A stretch of 64,000 nucleotides of DNA from CAZJYI01 sp964550025 (GTDB lineage Bacteria; Verrucomicrobiota; Kiritimatiellia; UBA8416; CAYOBW01): NCBI GenBank assembly GCA_964550025.1, contig CAZJYI010000023.1, positions 1-64,000 on the forward strand. Direction: 5' to 3'. Every line of letters starts with the position of its first letter. The stretch's first letter is position 1. The notes under the pieces are model-generated. The model was not told where the DNA came from. It searched no databases and saw only the letters and a program-made list of their open reading frames with translations. The translations under genes were made by a program, and so were the position numbers. Shown one piece after another: positions 33,250-44,323 of the stretch.

Positions 33250-35597
33250 CAGCCATAGGATCATCCTCACGCACTGTCCGGGCGTGGCTCGCAGCCATGC
33301 TGATCGCCGTGTCCCCGTTGGTGGCGGACCCCCTCGAGACCAATGACCGGCTGCAGTTTGCCAACGGGTTGTACGCCCGCGGCATGTACGAGCTGGCCGT
33401 CCGGGAGTACCAGTCTTTCCTCGCCGAGCAGGGCGTCGCCGCCGACCGGGACGTGGCCCATTTCCGGATGGGCGAGTGCCACCGCGAGACTGGCAAGTTG
33501 ATCGAGGCCGAGAAGGAATACCGCACCGTATTCACGGAGTTCCCCGAGAGCAAGTTCCGGCTTCATGCGGGATTCAAGCGGGCCGACATCTTCATGCAGC
33601 TCAAGCGTTACGATGACGCCGTTGCGCTCTACGACGTGGTGCTCGGAATGAAGCCGCCCGGCGAAGTTGCCGCCGCGTCGCTCTACTTTCAGGGCGTGGC
33701 ATACCTCAAGAGCGGCAAACCGGACAAGGCGGGCGCCAACTTCGGATCGTTGCGGTCGCAGCACAAGGCCACGCGCTACCATGCGTATGCCCTGCTCGAG
33801 CTGGGGCAGCTCCACGCGCAGGCGGCGGTCGCGGCCGTGGAGGCCGGCGGCAAGGCCGATAAGGACGTTGAGCAGGCCGTTGCGTTTTTCGCGGACGTCG
33901 CCGCCAAACCACCGACGCCCCGGCTCGGGGCAGAGGCCCTGTTCCAGACAGCGGAGTTGCGTTTTCGCACGCGCAACTATGCCGCCAGCGCCGAGGCATA
34001 CCGCAACCTGCTGACCAAGTACCCGGACGACAGGCGGATCAAGGAGGCGCGCCTGCAGGCCGCCTGGTCGGCGCACAACGCGGCTCTGTACGCGGACGCC
34101 AGGAAACAGGCGGAAGCGGCCGTTGGCGCGCAGCTCGAGCCGCGGGACGAGTGGTTGTACCTCCTGGCGAACAGCCAGCGCCGCCTGGTGCAGAACGAAG
34201 CCGCAACGGCAACGTACGAACGTCTGCTGTCGCAGTTCGGCAAATCGCGATATGCCGAGGCGGCCAGGTACGAGAAGGCCCTGTCCTTCTACCGCATGGG
34301 GCGTTTCAAGGAGGCCGTGGCCGAAGCCCGACAGGTGGCCCTTTCCGAGAAGCTCAAGAAGGATGTCTATTGGCTGCTGGCCGAATCCATGGCGGCGCTC
34401 AAGGATGCCGACGGCGCCATCCAGTACTACGGGCTGCTCTGCCGCGAGTTTCCCGAGAGCGACGAGGCGTGCGACGCGAACTATCGCCTGGCGCACCACC
34501 TCCAGCAACGCAAGGAGTTTCAGCAGGCGGCCCAGTACTACGACAACGTGGCCCGGCGCTTCCCCGACCGGGAACTGGCACCGAAAGCGCTGTTTGCCGC
34601 GGCCTATTGCCTCGTGCAGGCCGGCAAACACGCCGAGGCCGCGCGGGACTGGACCACGTTGATTCAGAAGTATCCCAAGCACCCCCTCGTGGAGGAGTCG
34701 CTGTACCAGAAGGCGATGAGCGAGATCCGGCTCAAACGGGACAAGGATGCCATGGCCTCGCTCCGCGATCTGCAGCGCCTGTTCCCGAAATCGGGTTTTA
34801 TCCCCGAGTCGCACTACTGGTTGGGGATGCTCCTGAAAGCGGCGGCGCAGTACCAGGATGCCGAGACGTGCCTGCGTGCATCCCTGAAGGACAACCCAAA
34901 ACAGGAATTGAAGCGCAGGGCAGAGTTCCACCTGGCCGGCGTGCTGCAGAAGCTGGGTAAGCACGAGGAAGCATCCGTGCTGTTCCAGACGCTTGTCGAC
35001 TCGCCGCTCAAAGACAAGTTCTCGGCCCCGTTGCTGGAGTGGCTCTCGGGGTTCCACTTCGAGCAGAAGCGCTATCCTCAGGCCGCGGAGGCCGCGAGGT
35101 TGATCATAAACAGTGCGACCGAGCCCGAATGGCAGCAGATTGGCTGGTGCTTGCTGGGGCGGGCCGAGAACGCCCAGAAACACGCCGATGCCGCCATGGA
35201 CGCCTTTGAGCGGGCGCTCAAGGTGCCCGCGGTGACTGCCTCCGCCTGCGAAGCTGCCCTTCGCCTGGGCGAGCTCAAACTGTCGGGCAAGGACCTGCCC
35301 AAGGCCAAGGCCTACTTCGAACGGGCGGCGACAATGTCCTCGGACGAGGCCCTGTTGAGCGTCAAGGCGCGGGCCTATGCCGGGCTCGGCAAGACGGCGA
35401 AGGCCATGAAAGACGACGAGGGAGCCGCGCGCTACTTCATGAGCGTGGCCATTCTCTACGATGACCCCGTGCTCGTTCCCGCGTGTCTCTCCGAAGCGGA
35501 GCAGGCTTTTGCCAGGCTGGGCCGCGAGGAAGACCGCAAAATGGCCATCGCGGAGCTGCGGGAGCGGTATCCCGGCAGCCCGCAGGCGAAACAGTAA
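33246..35597 (+). CDS. Secreted tetratricopeptide-repeat protein
   Basis: The 783-residue product has a signal peptide (about 11-27) and about 16 TPR-like helical pairs from residue 35 to the end, e.g. FANGLYARGMYELAVREYQ and AALRLGELKLSGKDLPKAK. It resembles CpoB/YbgF and BamD-type periplasmic TPR scaffolds. It starts at GTG overlapping the exbD stop and is 15 nt upstream of the VWA gene. The position in an Exb operon suggests it organises a periplasmic or outer-membrane complex energised by ExbBD. No enzymatic motif. Confidence 0.85.
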   Translation: MTAIGSSSRTVRAWLAAMLIAVSPLVADPLETNDRLQFANGLYARGMYELAVREYQSFLAEQGVAADRDVAHFRMGECHRETGKLIEAEKEYRTVFTEFPESKFRLHAGFKRADIFMQLKRYDDAVALYDVVLGMKPPGEVAAASLYFQGVAYLKSGKPDKAGANFGSLRSQHKATRYHAYALLELGQLHAQAAVAAVEAGGKADKDVEQAVAFFADVAAKPPTPRLGAEALFQTAELRFRTRNYAASAEAYRNLLTKYPDDRRIKEARLQAAWSAHNAALYADARKQAEAAVGAQLEPRDEWLYLLANSQRRLVQNEAATATYERLLSQFGKSRYAEAARYEKALSFYRMGRFKEAVAEARQVALSEKLKKDVYWLLAESMAALKDADGAIQYYGLLCREFPESDEACDANYRLAHHLQQRKEFQQAAQYYDNVARRFPDRELAPKALFAAAYCLVQAGKHAEAARDWTTLIQKYPKHPLVEESLYQKAMSEIRLKRDKDAMASLRDLQRLFPKSGFIPESHYWLGMLLKAAAQYQDAETCLRASLKDNPKQELKRRAEFHLAGVLQKLGKHEEASVLFQTLVDSPLKDKFSAPLLEWLSGFHFEQKRYPQAAEAARLIINSATEPEWQQIGWCLLGRAENAQKHADAAMDAFERALKVPAVTASACEAALRLGELKLSGKDLPKAKAYFERAATMSSDEALLSVKARAYAGLGKTAKAMKDDEGAARYFMSVAILYDDPVLVPACLSEAEQAFARLGREEDRKMAIAELRERYPGSPQAKQ

Positions 35598-35612
35598 GCT
35601 GGTGCAAACGCT

Positions 35613-37403
35613 ATGACGGTCTACGACAGCCGACTGAGCGAACCGACGCATGTGACCCGTCGTCACGTCACCGACGGCGTTCTTGCCTTTTTGCTGTCGT
35701 TCGCGATTCACGCGGTTGCGTTGTACTACCTCTCCGGCGTGCGCTTTGACGTGGTCGCTGTGGATCCCGAGCTCCTGCAGAACAGGCACACTCATACGAT
35801 GAAGCTGGGGAAGGTCGAACCCACTCCGCTGGAGTCGTTGCGGCCGGAGGTGCGGAAGCCGGGAGACGGCGCCCTCGTTTCCGAGCCGGACAGGGAAGTC
35901 GCCGAGCTCGCCGAGGAGCCGGACAGGGCCGCCATCGAGCCGCCGCCGCTCATCGAGGAGCTGTTTGCCGGGGCGACCGAGGCCATGGCGTTGCCGAGCC
36001 CCGCCCCGGACCGCGAACGCTGGGAGCCCCGGCAGGAAATCGTGTCCATCGAGCAAAGTGCCGTTGCGCGCGAGCTGCGCGGAATGAAACGGCGCGTTAT
36101 CCCGCGGATCGAGAGGGTGCCGCAAGCGGCCGACATTGTCGAAGCCGTGCATGACACGGGCACGATTGTTGCCATGACGCAGGGCGGCGGTGCGCGCACG
36201 TCGACAGGGCAGAGGACGGTCACGCAGAAGCCGGGTACGGCCGAGATTGTCCCCAAGGTCGTCACGCAGCCGCAGGAGAAGGAGGAGGAACCGGAACTGG
36301 TGATCGCGGAGCCGGAGTCCATCAGCGGCCTGGAGCTCTTCGAGGAGGAGCGAATGGCCATCACGCCGCACCAGGCGATCGAAAGACTGCTCAAGGCCAG
36401 CCTGATCACGTATTCGGACTCGGATGAGCGGGACTATGCCTACTTCATGGTACAGATCGAGCGTGCCGGCGAGGAGGAGCTTCCGGTTATCCCCAAGGAT
36501 GTCGTGCTGGTGCAGGACTGTTCGGCGAGTATGGCGGAGCGACGCCTGTATTTCTGCCGGGAAGGGCTCACGAACTGCTTGTCGATGATCGGCCCCAAAG
36601 ACCGCTTCAACATCATCCGGTTCAGCGACCGCTCGGAACTGTGTTTCGAGGACTGGGCGGCGCCGTCTCCGCAGGCGTTGCGCCAGGCGCGCACCTACAT
36701 CACGCACATGCGCTCCGCGGGCGAGACGGACATCTTCACGTCGATTCGAACTCTGCTGGACCTGCGCAAGGAATCCGGCCGCCCGCTCATCGCGCTGCTC
36801 GTGACCGACGGACGCTCAACGACCGGCGTGACGCAGAGCTCGAACATCATCGGGGATTTCACGAAGCTCAACGACGGTGGCGTTTCGGTGATGACGATGG
36901 GTACCGTGACGACGGCGAACCGCTATCTGCTGGACCTGTTGTCGTACTGCAACCGGGGTACATCGTTTGTGGAGACAAAGGGCCGTTGGGAGATCCCGAT
37001 ATCGATGCCGGACCTGATGCGCGCCGTGAGCCGCCCCGTGCTGGCCGAAGTGCGTTTCCTGTTCGCCGAGGGCAGCGGGTGCGAGGTCTACCCGGAGTTG
37101 ACGTCGAACCTGTACCTCGACCGTCCGCTTGTTCTGTACGGCCGCTACCCGCGCAAGACGCAGTCCACCGTGTTTCAGGCCGTGGGCCGTGCCGCCGGCA
37201 CTACCTGCGACATGATCTTCGACCTCCCCCTGAGCAGGGCGTCCAAGACCAGGGACAAGCGGCTGCGCATCATCTGGGCGCGCCAGAAGATCTACCACCT
37301 CATCGGCCAATACGCCCGCACCCCCCGCCCCGAAGTCATGCGCGAGATCATCCGCACGTCCAAAGACTACGATATCGACGTGCCGTACCGCGGGAGTTTC
37401 TGA
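35613..37403 (+). CDS. TonB-like anchor fused to a von Willebrand A domain
   Basis: The product is 596 residues. The N-terminus matches a TonB/TolA anchor: short cytoplasmic stretch, one helix (VLAFLLSFAIHAVALYYL) with the His typical of TonB helices. Residues about 60-240 are a Pro/Glu-rich periplasmic spacer. A VWA domain follows with MIDAS motif DCSAS (about 302-306) and a conserved Thr in SAGETDIFT, and a further C-terminal domain of about 150 residues. There is no TonB C-terminal domain. As last gene of exbB-exbD-TPR-VWA it is the likely energised partner, binding a metal-dependent ligand instead of a TonB-dependent receptor. Confidence 0.8.
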   Translation: MTVYDSRLSEPTHVTRRHVTDGVLAFLLSFAIHAVALYYLSGVRFDVVAVDPELLQNRHTHTMKLGKVEPTPLESLRPEVRKPGDGALVSEPDREVAELAEEPDRAAIEPPPLIEELFAGATEAMALPSPAPDRERWEPRQEIVSIEQSAVARELRGMKRRVIPRIERVPQAADIVEAVHDTGTIVAMTQGGGARTSTGQRTVTQKPGTAEIVPKVVTQPQEKEEEPELVIAEPESISGLELFEEERMAITPHQAIERLLKASLITYSDSDERDYAYFMVQIERAGEEELPVIPKDVVLVQDCSASMAERRLYFCREGLTNCLSMIGPKDRFNIIRFSDRSELCFEDWAAPSPQALRQARTYITHMRSAGETDIFTSIRTLLDLRKESGRPLIALLVTDGRSTTGVTQSSNIIGDFTKLNDGGVSVMTMGTVTTANRYLLDLLSYCNRGTSFVETKGRWEIPISMPDLMRAVSRPVLAEVRFLFAEGSGCEVYPELTSNLYLDRPLVLYGRYPRKTQSTVFQAVGRAAGTTCDMIFDLPLSRASKTRDKRLRIIWARQKIYHLIGQYARTPRPEVMREIIRTSKDYDIDVPYRGSF

Positions 37404-38275
37404 GGGCGGGGCCAGAGCATAGCCGTTCCTGCCCCGCAAGCTCAATCCCGTTCGCAATCCCAGTCCCCGCCTCTCACAGGGCCGAAGGCCCGACACAAGC
37501 CAGCCCAGCCCGGCAGGGCTGGGGGTATGAACGCAGAAACCAGATACCAGAGGGCTGCAAGCCCGACACAAGTCCCGCGGGAGAACGTTGTGCCGGGCCT
37601 TCAGCCCTGGGGTTGTTCTTCTACCGCGTTGTTCCCAGGGCTCATCGCCCCGGGCTGGCCTCTGCCGGGCTTTCAGCCCTTTGGCAACGGCAAGTTGACG
37701 CGGCATTCCCCGGATTCTCTGCCGCTCCAGGTCCGGGTGGACGACTACGGGCGACGATTACGGTGGACGATTGAGGAGTGCAGGAGTGTCCAAAGGGCCA
37801 ACGGCCCGCCACAAGCCAGCCCAGCCCGGCACGGCTGGGGGAACACGCCATGAGCGAGGCAACTGAGGGCTGAAAGCCCGACACAGGTTTCGACTGCAAC
37901 CACAACGGGGGGAGGCATCCTGGCATCTGATTCTGCTTCGACCTGCCCCTGCGCTTCCCCGCGCACTGATTTCCGGCAGACAGTCGAAGGTCACCCGCCG
38001 TGTGCTACCACGGACGTGTCCGAAAATGGGCGGATGGCCACGACCTTCGTCCGACTCGTTGGTACGTTGATAGCAAGTGCTTTCCGTTTGCCCATCGCAA
38101 GCTTCCCGGTGCAACCGATCCCAGACAACGCTACTCTATCCAGAATCGTGCCACAGGAGGGGATTCAAGAGCAAGGATGAGTTTCCGCCTGCGGAAAGTG
38201 CCTCATTATCATGCCAACACTTCAGTCTCGATTCGAACGGCCAAGTCTTCACCTTCAGGCTCGACCGCCATCCCC
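37404..38275. repeat. Long gap filled with REP-like AGGGC-AAGGCCCGACACA units
   Basis: The 872-bp gap has no gene I accept. A 48-bp unit (AGGGCCGAAGGCCCGACAC followed by an AGCCCAGCCCGGCAGGGCT hairpin) occurs at 37478-37526 and 37794-37843 with 44 of 48 bases identical. Related half units with GGGCTGAAAGCCCGACACA or its complement are at about 37551-37572, 37590-37612, 37664-37684 and 37866-37888. Orientation alternates. The remaining 390 bp (37890-38275) look unstructured. Confidence 0.8.
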
Positions 38276-40000
38276 TCAGTTCAACCAAGACTCGGTCTGG
38301 CGAGCCCCATCTTCGTCGCCGGCTTTTCGTTGCAGCCGTGCCGCCTTCCTGAACATCCCGCGCGCCATGTCAGACATGTTCTTTGCCTTTCCCTCTATCA
38401 AGCACAGCGCTTGCATGTAGAGGATCGATCCCAGGACCTTCTTGTCGTTCTCCGTTTCGAATACGGTGGCCGCCCGTGCCAAGAGCGCTTCGGCCTGCTC
38501 CCAACCCCCGTCCGGGTTTAGGTGCGGCATGCAGCACATCGCCTGCAGGTGCAGGTTTGCTCCCTGCCACTTCTTGTCGCCCGCCTCTTCGCATACGGCG
38601 GCCGCTTGTGCGAAGAGGGCTTTGGCCTGCTCCCAGTTCCTGTCAGAGTTCTTGTCCCGCAGGCAGCACCACGCCTGCTGGTACAGGCTTTTTCCTTGCG
38701 CTTTCTTGTCGCCCGTCTCTTCGAATATGGTAGCCGCCTGCGCGAACAGGGCTTCGGCTTGATCCCAATCCCCGTCTGGGTTGTAGTGCGGTAGGCTGCA
38801 CACCGCTTGCTGGTGGATGCTTCCTCCCTGCCCTTTCTTGTTGCCGGCCTCCTTGAACATGGTGGCCGCCCGCGCGTACAGGGCTTTGGCCTGCTCCCAG
38901 CTTCCGTCTGGGTTTCTGTCCGGGTGGCAGCACCACGCCTGCCCCAGCAGGCTTCCTCCTTGCCCTTCCTTGTCGCCTGCCTCTTTGCGTATGGCGGCCG
39001 CTCGCGCGTACAGGTTCTTGGCCTGTACGCAGTCCCTGTCAGAGTTCTTGTTCCGCAGGCAGCACCCCGCCTGCTTGTGCAGGCTCAGTCCTTGCCGCTC
39101 TCTGTCGCCTGCCTCAGCGTACAGTGTTGCGGCGATGGCGTAAATGCGGGCAGCCTCGACCAAGTGCCCTTGTTCCTGCAAGGCTCTTGCCGTCTCGAAA
39201 CGTTGCTTCGCCCGGTGGGCGAAAGAAACGACATCAGCCGGCGGCTCAGGTTTTGGGGGCGGGGCTGGCGGGGGATGGGAAAGGTAGATGCGGCGTCGGG
39301 TTGGCGTCCACAGGGTTTTGGGTGCCTGGCGCACGGTGGGGCGGTGTTTCCGCAGCCACTCCTGCATCTCGTCTGCGGCTTCGTCGATCAGGTCACGCAG
39401 TGTCAAACCCTTGCTCCGCCGGGCGTTGATGACGGCGAGCAGGTGGTAGGTCAGCAATCCGTGCTCGATGTCATCGAATTCGTGGCTGCACTGGTTCAGG
39501 TCACAGCCGTAGAGCACTCGGACATCGTTCTCCAGCGACTCCGACACCGTCGCGATATCCCGTGTCTCGTTCTCGGTCAGGCCTCTTGGGCCGCGCAGGC
39601 CAGCGCCCCCCAGCGTGGAACGGCAGGCGTCCAGCATTGCCACGCACTGGCTGAAGCCGCAGTCGGGGCGTCCCCAGTGCCGTTGCAGGTCACCGAAGTT
39701 GATCGAGCCGAGGGTCGATCCGGCTTCGCCATCGTAGGGGTGGAGGTAGTAGGCGCCCCCGATGCTCTCCGCATGACCGGCAAAAAGAAAGACGCACAGC
39801 CCGCCCCGTCCCGGCCGGCGGATGGTTTCAAGCATGCGTGTGCGCGTGGCTTTGCACCCGAGCAGCACTACAGGCTCGAAGCCGAGCGTGCCCATGGCCT
39901 CAGCCATGCGCTCAGCGTCACGTTCAGCATAGCGAAGCGACGGGATCCGGCTTCCGCCAATCCACTCGTTGATGCCGACAGAGACGAATCGGTTGGACAT
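38276..40000 (-). CDS. Caspase-like (peptidase C14) protein with tandem TPR modules
   Basis: The product is 574 residues. Residues 1-240 are a caspase/orthocaspase domain with the catalytic dyad H76 (FLFAGHAES) and C126 (AMLDACRS). A Pro-rich linker (PPPAPPPKPEPP) follows, then at least five near-identical modules of about 45 residues, each with GxQ-x-CC and (N/D)W(E/D)QA(K/E)AL-A-AA. The modules have TPR character and invariant cysteine pairs. Similar proteins act in bacterial stress, cell-death or defence signalling, but no partner gene is adjacent. ATG is preceded by AGGAGG at 10 nt. The gene is flanked by repeats. Confidence 0.82.
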   Translation of the reverse strand: MSNRFVSVGINEWIGGSRIPSLRYAERDAERMAEAMGTLGFEPVVLLGCKATRTRMLETIRRPGRGGLCVFLFAGHAESIGGAYYLHPYDGEAGSTLGSINFGDLQRHWGRPDCGFSQCVAMLDACRSTLGGAGLRGPRGLTENETRDIATVSESLENDVRVLYGCDLNQCSHEFDDIEHGLLTYHLLAVINARRSKGLTLRDLIDEAADEMQEWLRKHRPTVRQAPKTLWTPTRRRIYLSHPPPAPPPKPEPPADVVSFAHRAKQRFETARALQEQGHLVEAARIYAIAATLYAEAGDRERQGLSLHKQAGCCLRNKNSDRDCVQAKNLYARAAAIRKEAGDKEGQGGSLLGQAWCCHPDRNPDGSWEQAKALYARAATMFKEAGNKKGQGGSIHQQAVCSLPHYNPDGDWDQAEALFAQAATIFEETGDKKAQGKSLYQQAWCCLRDKNSDRNWEQAKALFAQAAAVCEEAGDKKWQGANLHLQAMCCMPHLNPDGGWEQAEALLARAATVFETENDKKVLGSILYMQALCLIEGKAKNMSDMARGMFRKAARLQRKAGDEDGARQTESWLN

Positions 40001-40184
40001 GGGTCAGTCTCCTCCTTGCAGCATAGGGCCTCTACAGAATCCTATCTGCGGAGTCAAGAGCAAGGAGCAGCGCACGCGCGTCCACTTCGTAGTAGGAACG
40101 CGCTCAATGTGCTTTCCACTGGTGCTCTGCCCGCGGCGGGGGGGCTGACGTGGCTGAAGGGGAGAATGGCCGAGCCCCACTCAC

Positions 40185-42190
<2,006 letters not shown>

Positions 42191-42194
<4 letters not shown>

Positions 42195-43342
42195 TGTGTT
42201 CGCAGCCTCGGGTCCAGGGCGTCGCGCAGGGCGTCGCCGAACAGGTTGGCCGGCAGCACGAGGCCGAGCATAAAGATGAACGCTGCGAAGAGGTTCCACC
42301 ACACGATCGGATCGCGCGCCAGCTCGAGGCGGGCGTTGTTGATCATCGTTCCCCAGGAGTAGGTGTCGGCCCCGACGCCGATGCCGATGTAGGTCAGCAC
42401 GGCCTCGGCCAGTACGCGGCCTGAGAAGCTGAGCACGGCCGTGATCAGGACGATGTGCATGACGTTGGGGACGATATGGCGCAGGATGATGCGGAAGCGG
42501 GAGACGCCCATGGCCTCGCAGGCCTGGATGAACTCCGTTTCGCGCAACCTGAGGGTCTCACCGCGCAGCACGCGGCACAAACCGGTCCACGAGGTAATGC
42601 CCATGATGAGGCACAACGCGAACAGCCGGGAGACTTGCGGGAACTTGGTGTCCACGATGATCATGAACGCCACGATGCGCAACAGCGCCGGAATGGAGGA
42701 GAGAACGGTGTAGATGTACTGGATCACGTCGTCGACCCACCCTCCGAAGTAGCCGGCGACAACGCCGAACAGGATGGCGAAGGGGATTACGAGGAGCGTG
42801 GTGAAGGCGCCCAGAACCATGCCGGTGCGCGTTCCCTTGACGGCCATGTACAGCACGTCGGTGCCGACGCGGTCGGTTCCGAGGAGGTGTTTGCCGGGAT
42901 GCTTGAGGGGCGGGAAGTCGCGCGTGACCTGCCCGTCGTCCGAGACCACGACCTCCTTGGTGAACTGGCGCGTGGCGAGCGGCGCGCTGTAGGTCTTTTC
43001 GGAGCGTTTTCTCAGCGGCGTGAGTACAACATCGAGCAGGCTCAGCCCGTCCGGGTCCCTGACGACCCTTCCCGTTTCCGCGTCGACCCGCGGTGCGCCG
43101 TCATCGTCGCGGAGGGCGGGGTGGTAACCGACGCTGTCCAGCACGGCAACCAGGGTGTACACGCACAGGATGACGAAGCAGGCCTTGACCATTCGGCGCC
43201 TGAACACCTCGCGCAGGGCCACGCGCCAGTACTCGCGTTTCGCGAGGCGGTGTCCACCCCAGGCAAGGACGGCGGTTATGCAGAACACGACGGCGTTCTT
43301 GAAATGCCAGCTGTTCCAGATAGCCGTGGTGGTTTCGTTCAT
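42191..43342 (-). CDS. Oligopeptide ABC transporter permease (OppC/YejE-like)
   Basis: The 383-residue product has two N-terminal helices, a long extracytoplasmic insertion (about 80-165, PPLKHPGKHLLGTDRVGTD at the end) and the binding-protein-dependent permease core with the EAA loop (FIQACEAMGVSRFRIILRHIVPN split over the motif). The insertion is larger than in OppC and resembles YejE-type permeases. Overlaps oppB and oppDF by 4 nt each. Confidence 0.9.
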
Positions 43343-44322
43343 TGTAGTCGAATCCTCGGGTCTACAAGCGTGTAGCTGATGTCAACGCATACCAGTCCGG
43401 CCACGTAGAGCAGGGAGCCCAGGAAGACCATGGAGCGGATGATGGCGAAGTCGAGCTTGGCAATGGCATCCACCGTGTAGCTGCCCAGCCCGGGAATGCC
43501 GAAGAACTTCTCGAGGAGCAGGCTGCCCATAATGAGGAACGGGATCTGCACGACCACGTTCGTCAGGATCGGCATCATGGCGTTCTTGAGCGCGTGCTTG
43601 AAGAGAACGGCCCCTTCCCCGAGGCCCTTGGCGCGCGCGGTCCGCACGTAGTCCTTGTTGATTTCCTCGAGGAACACGGTGCGATAGTAGCGGATGCCGG
43701 CGCCGATGCGGCTGACGAAACCGATCATGACAGGCAGGATCAGGAACTTGAACGAGTGCAGGATGCTCGGGTCAAAGCCCGAGACGGGCGTCAGTTTCAG
43801 GCGCGTCGCAACGATGTACTGGCCGCCGATGATGTAGAACAGCGCGGAGATGGACATCATGACGACGCACAGCACGAGGGCGACCGTGTCAACGTAGGTG
43901 CCGCGGTAGAAGGCCACCACCATCGAGAGCACGAGGTTGACGAAGAGCGCCACCAGGAAAATGGGGATGGTGATGCACAGCGAGTAGGGGATCCGCTCCG
44001 CCAGGTCGGTACGGATGTCGGTGTTGTCCATGTCCGACTTGCCGAAGTGGAACATGAAGAGCTGGATACTCTTGCGCCAGAAAATCGTCTGCGTGACAAC
44101 GCCGGGGAAGCCCTCGTCGAGATTGAGCATGCGCGGCAGGTGGTATTCGTGTTCCCGCTTCCAGTTCTCGATCTGCTCGGGCGTGGCGAACTTCTCGCCC
44201 AGCGCCGTCTCCGCCATGTCGTCCGGCGTGTGGACGAAGAAGAAGAGCAGGAAGATCAGTATGTTCACCCCGAGGAGGATCGGGATGGCGTACGCAATCC
44301 GCCGAATGATGTATGCCATCAT
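43339..44322 (-). CDS. Oligopeptide ABC transporter permease (OppB/YejB-like)
   Basis: The 327-residue product begins YIIRRIAYAIPILLGVNI, the usual OppB start, and has six helices with the EAA loop DYVRTARAKGLGEGAVLFKH and the late LLLEKFFGIPGLGSYT. A soluble loop of about 110 residues after helix 1 (residues 33-115) is longer than in classical OppB, similar to YejB. One nt separates it from the binding-protein gene; it overlaps oppC by 4 nt. Confidence 0.9.
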   Translation of the reverse strand: MMAYIIRRIAYAIPILLGVNILIFLLFFFVHTPDDMAETALGEKFATPEQIENWKREHEYHLPRMLNLDEGFPGVVTQTIFWRKSIQLFMFHFGKSDMDNTDIRTDLAERIPYSLCITIPIFLVALFVNLVLSMVVAFYRGTYVDTVALVLCVVMMSISALFYIIGGQYIVATRLKLTPVSGFDPSILHSFKFLILPVMIGFVSRIGAGIRYYRTVFLEEINKDYVRTARAKGLGEGAVLFKHALKNAMMPILTNVVVQIPFLIMGSLLLEKFFGIPGLGSYTVDAIAKLDFAIIRSMVFLGSLLYVAGLVCVDISYTLVDPRIRLQ

Positions 44323-44323
44323 C

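Noticed and set aside
33267..36707. Very long minus-strand open frame (over 1100 codons) opposite the TPR and VWA genes
   Set aside because: It mirrors GC-rich codon use of the real plus-strand genes, is rich in Arg/Leu/His without any domain, and has no ribosome site; the plus strand shows clear families.
38000..38521. Plus-strand ORFs in the gap beside the caspase gene
   Set aside because: They run antisense into the repeated TPR modules and have no ribosome site or motif.
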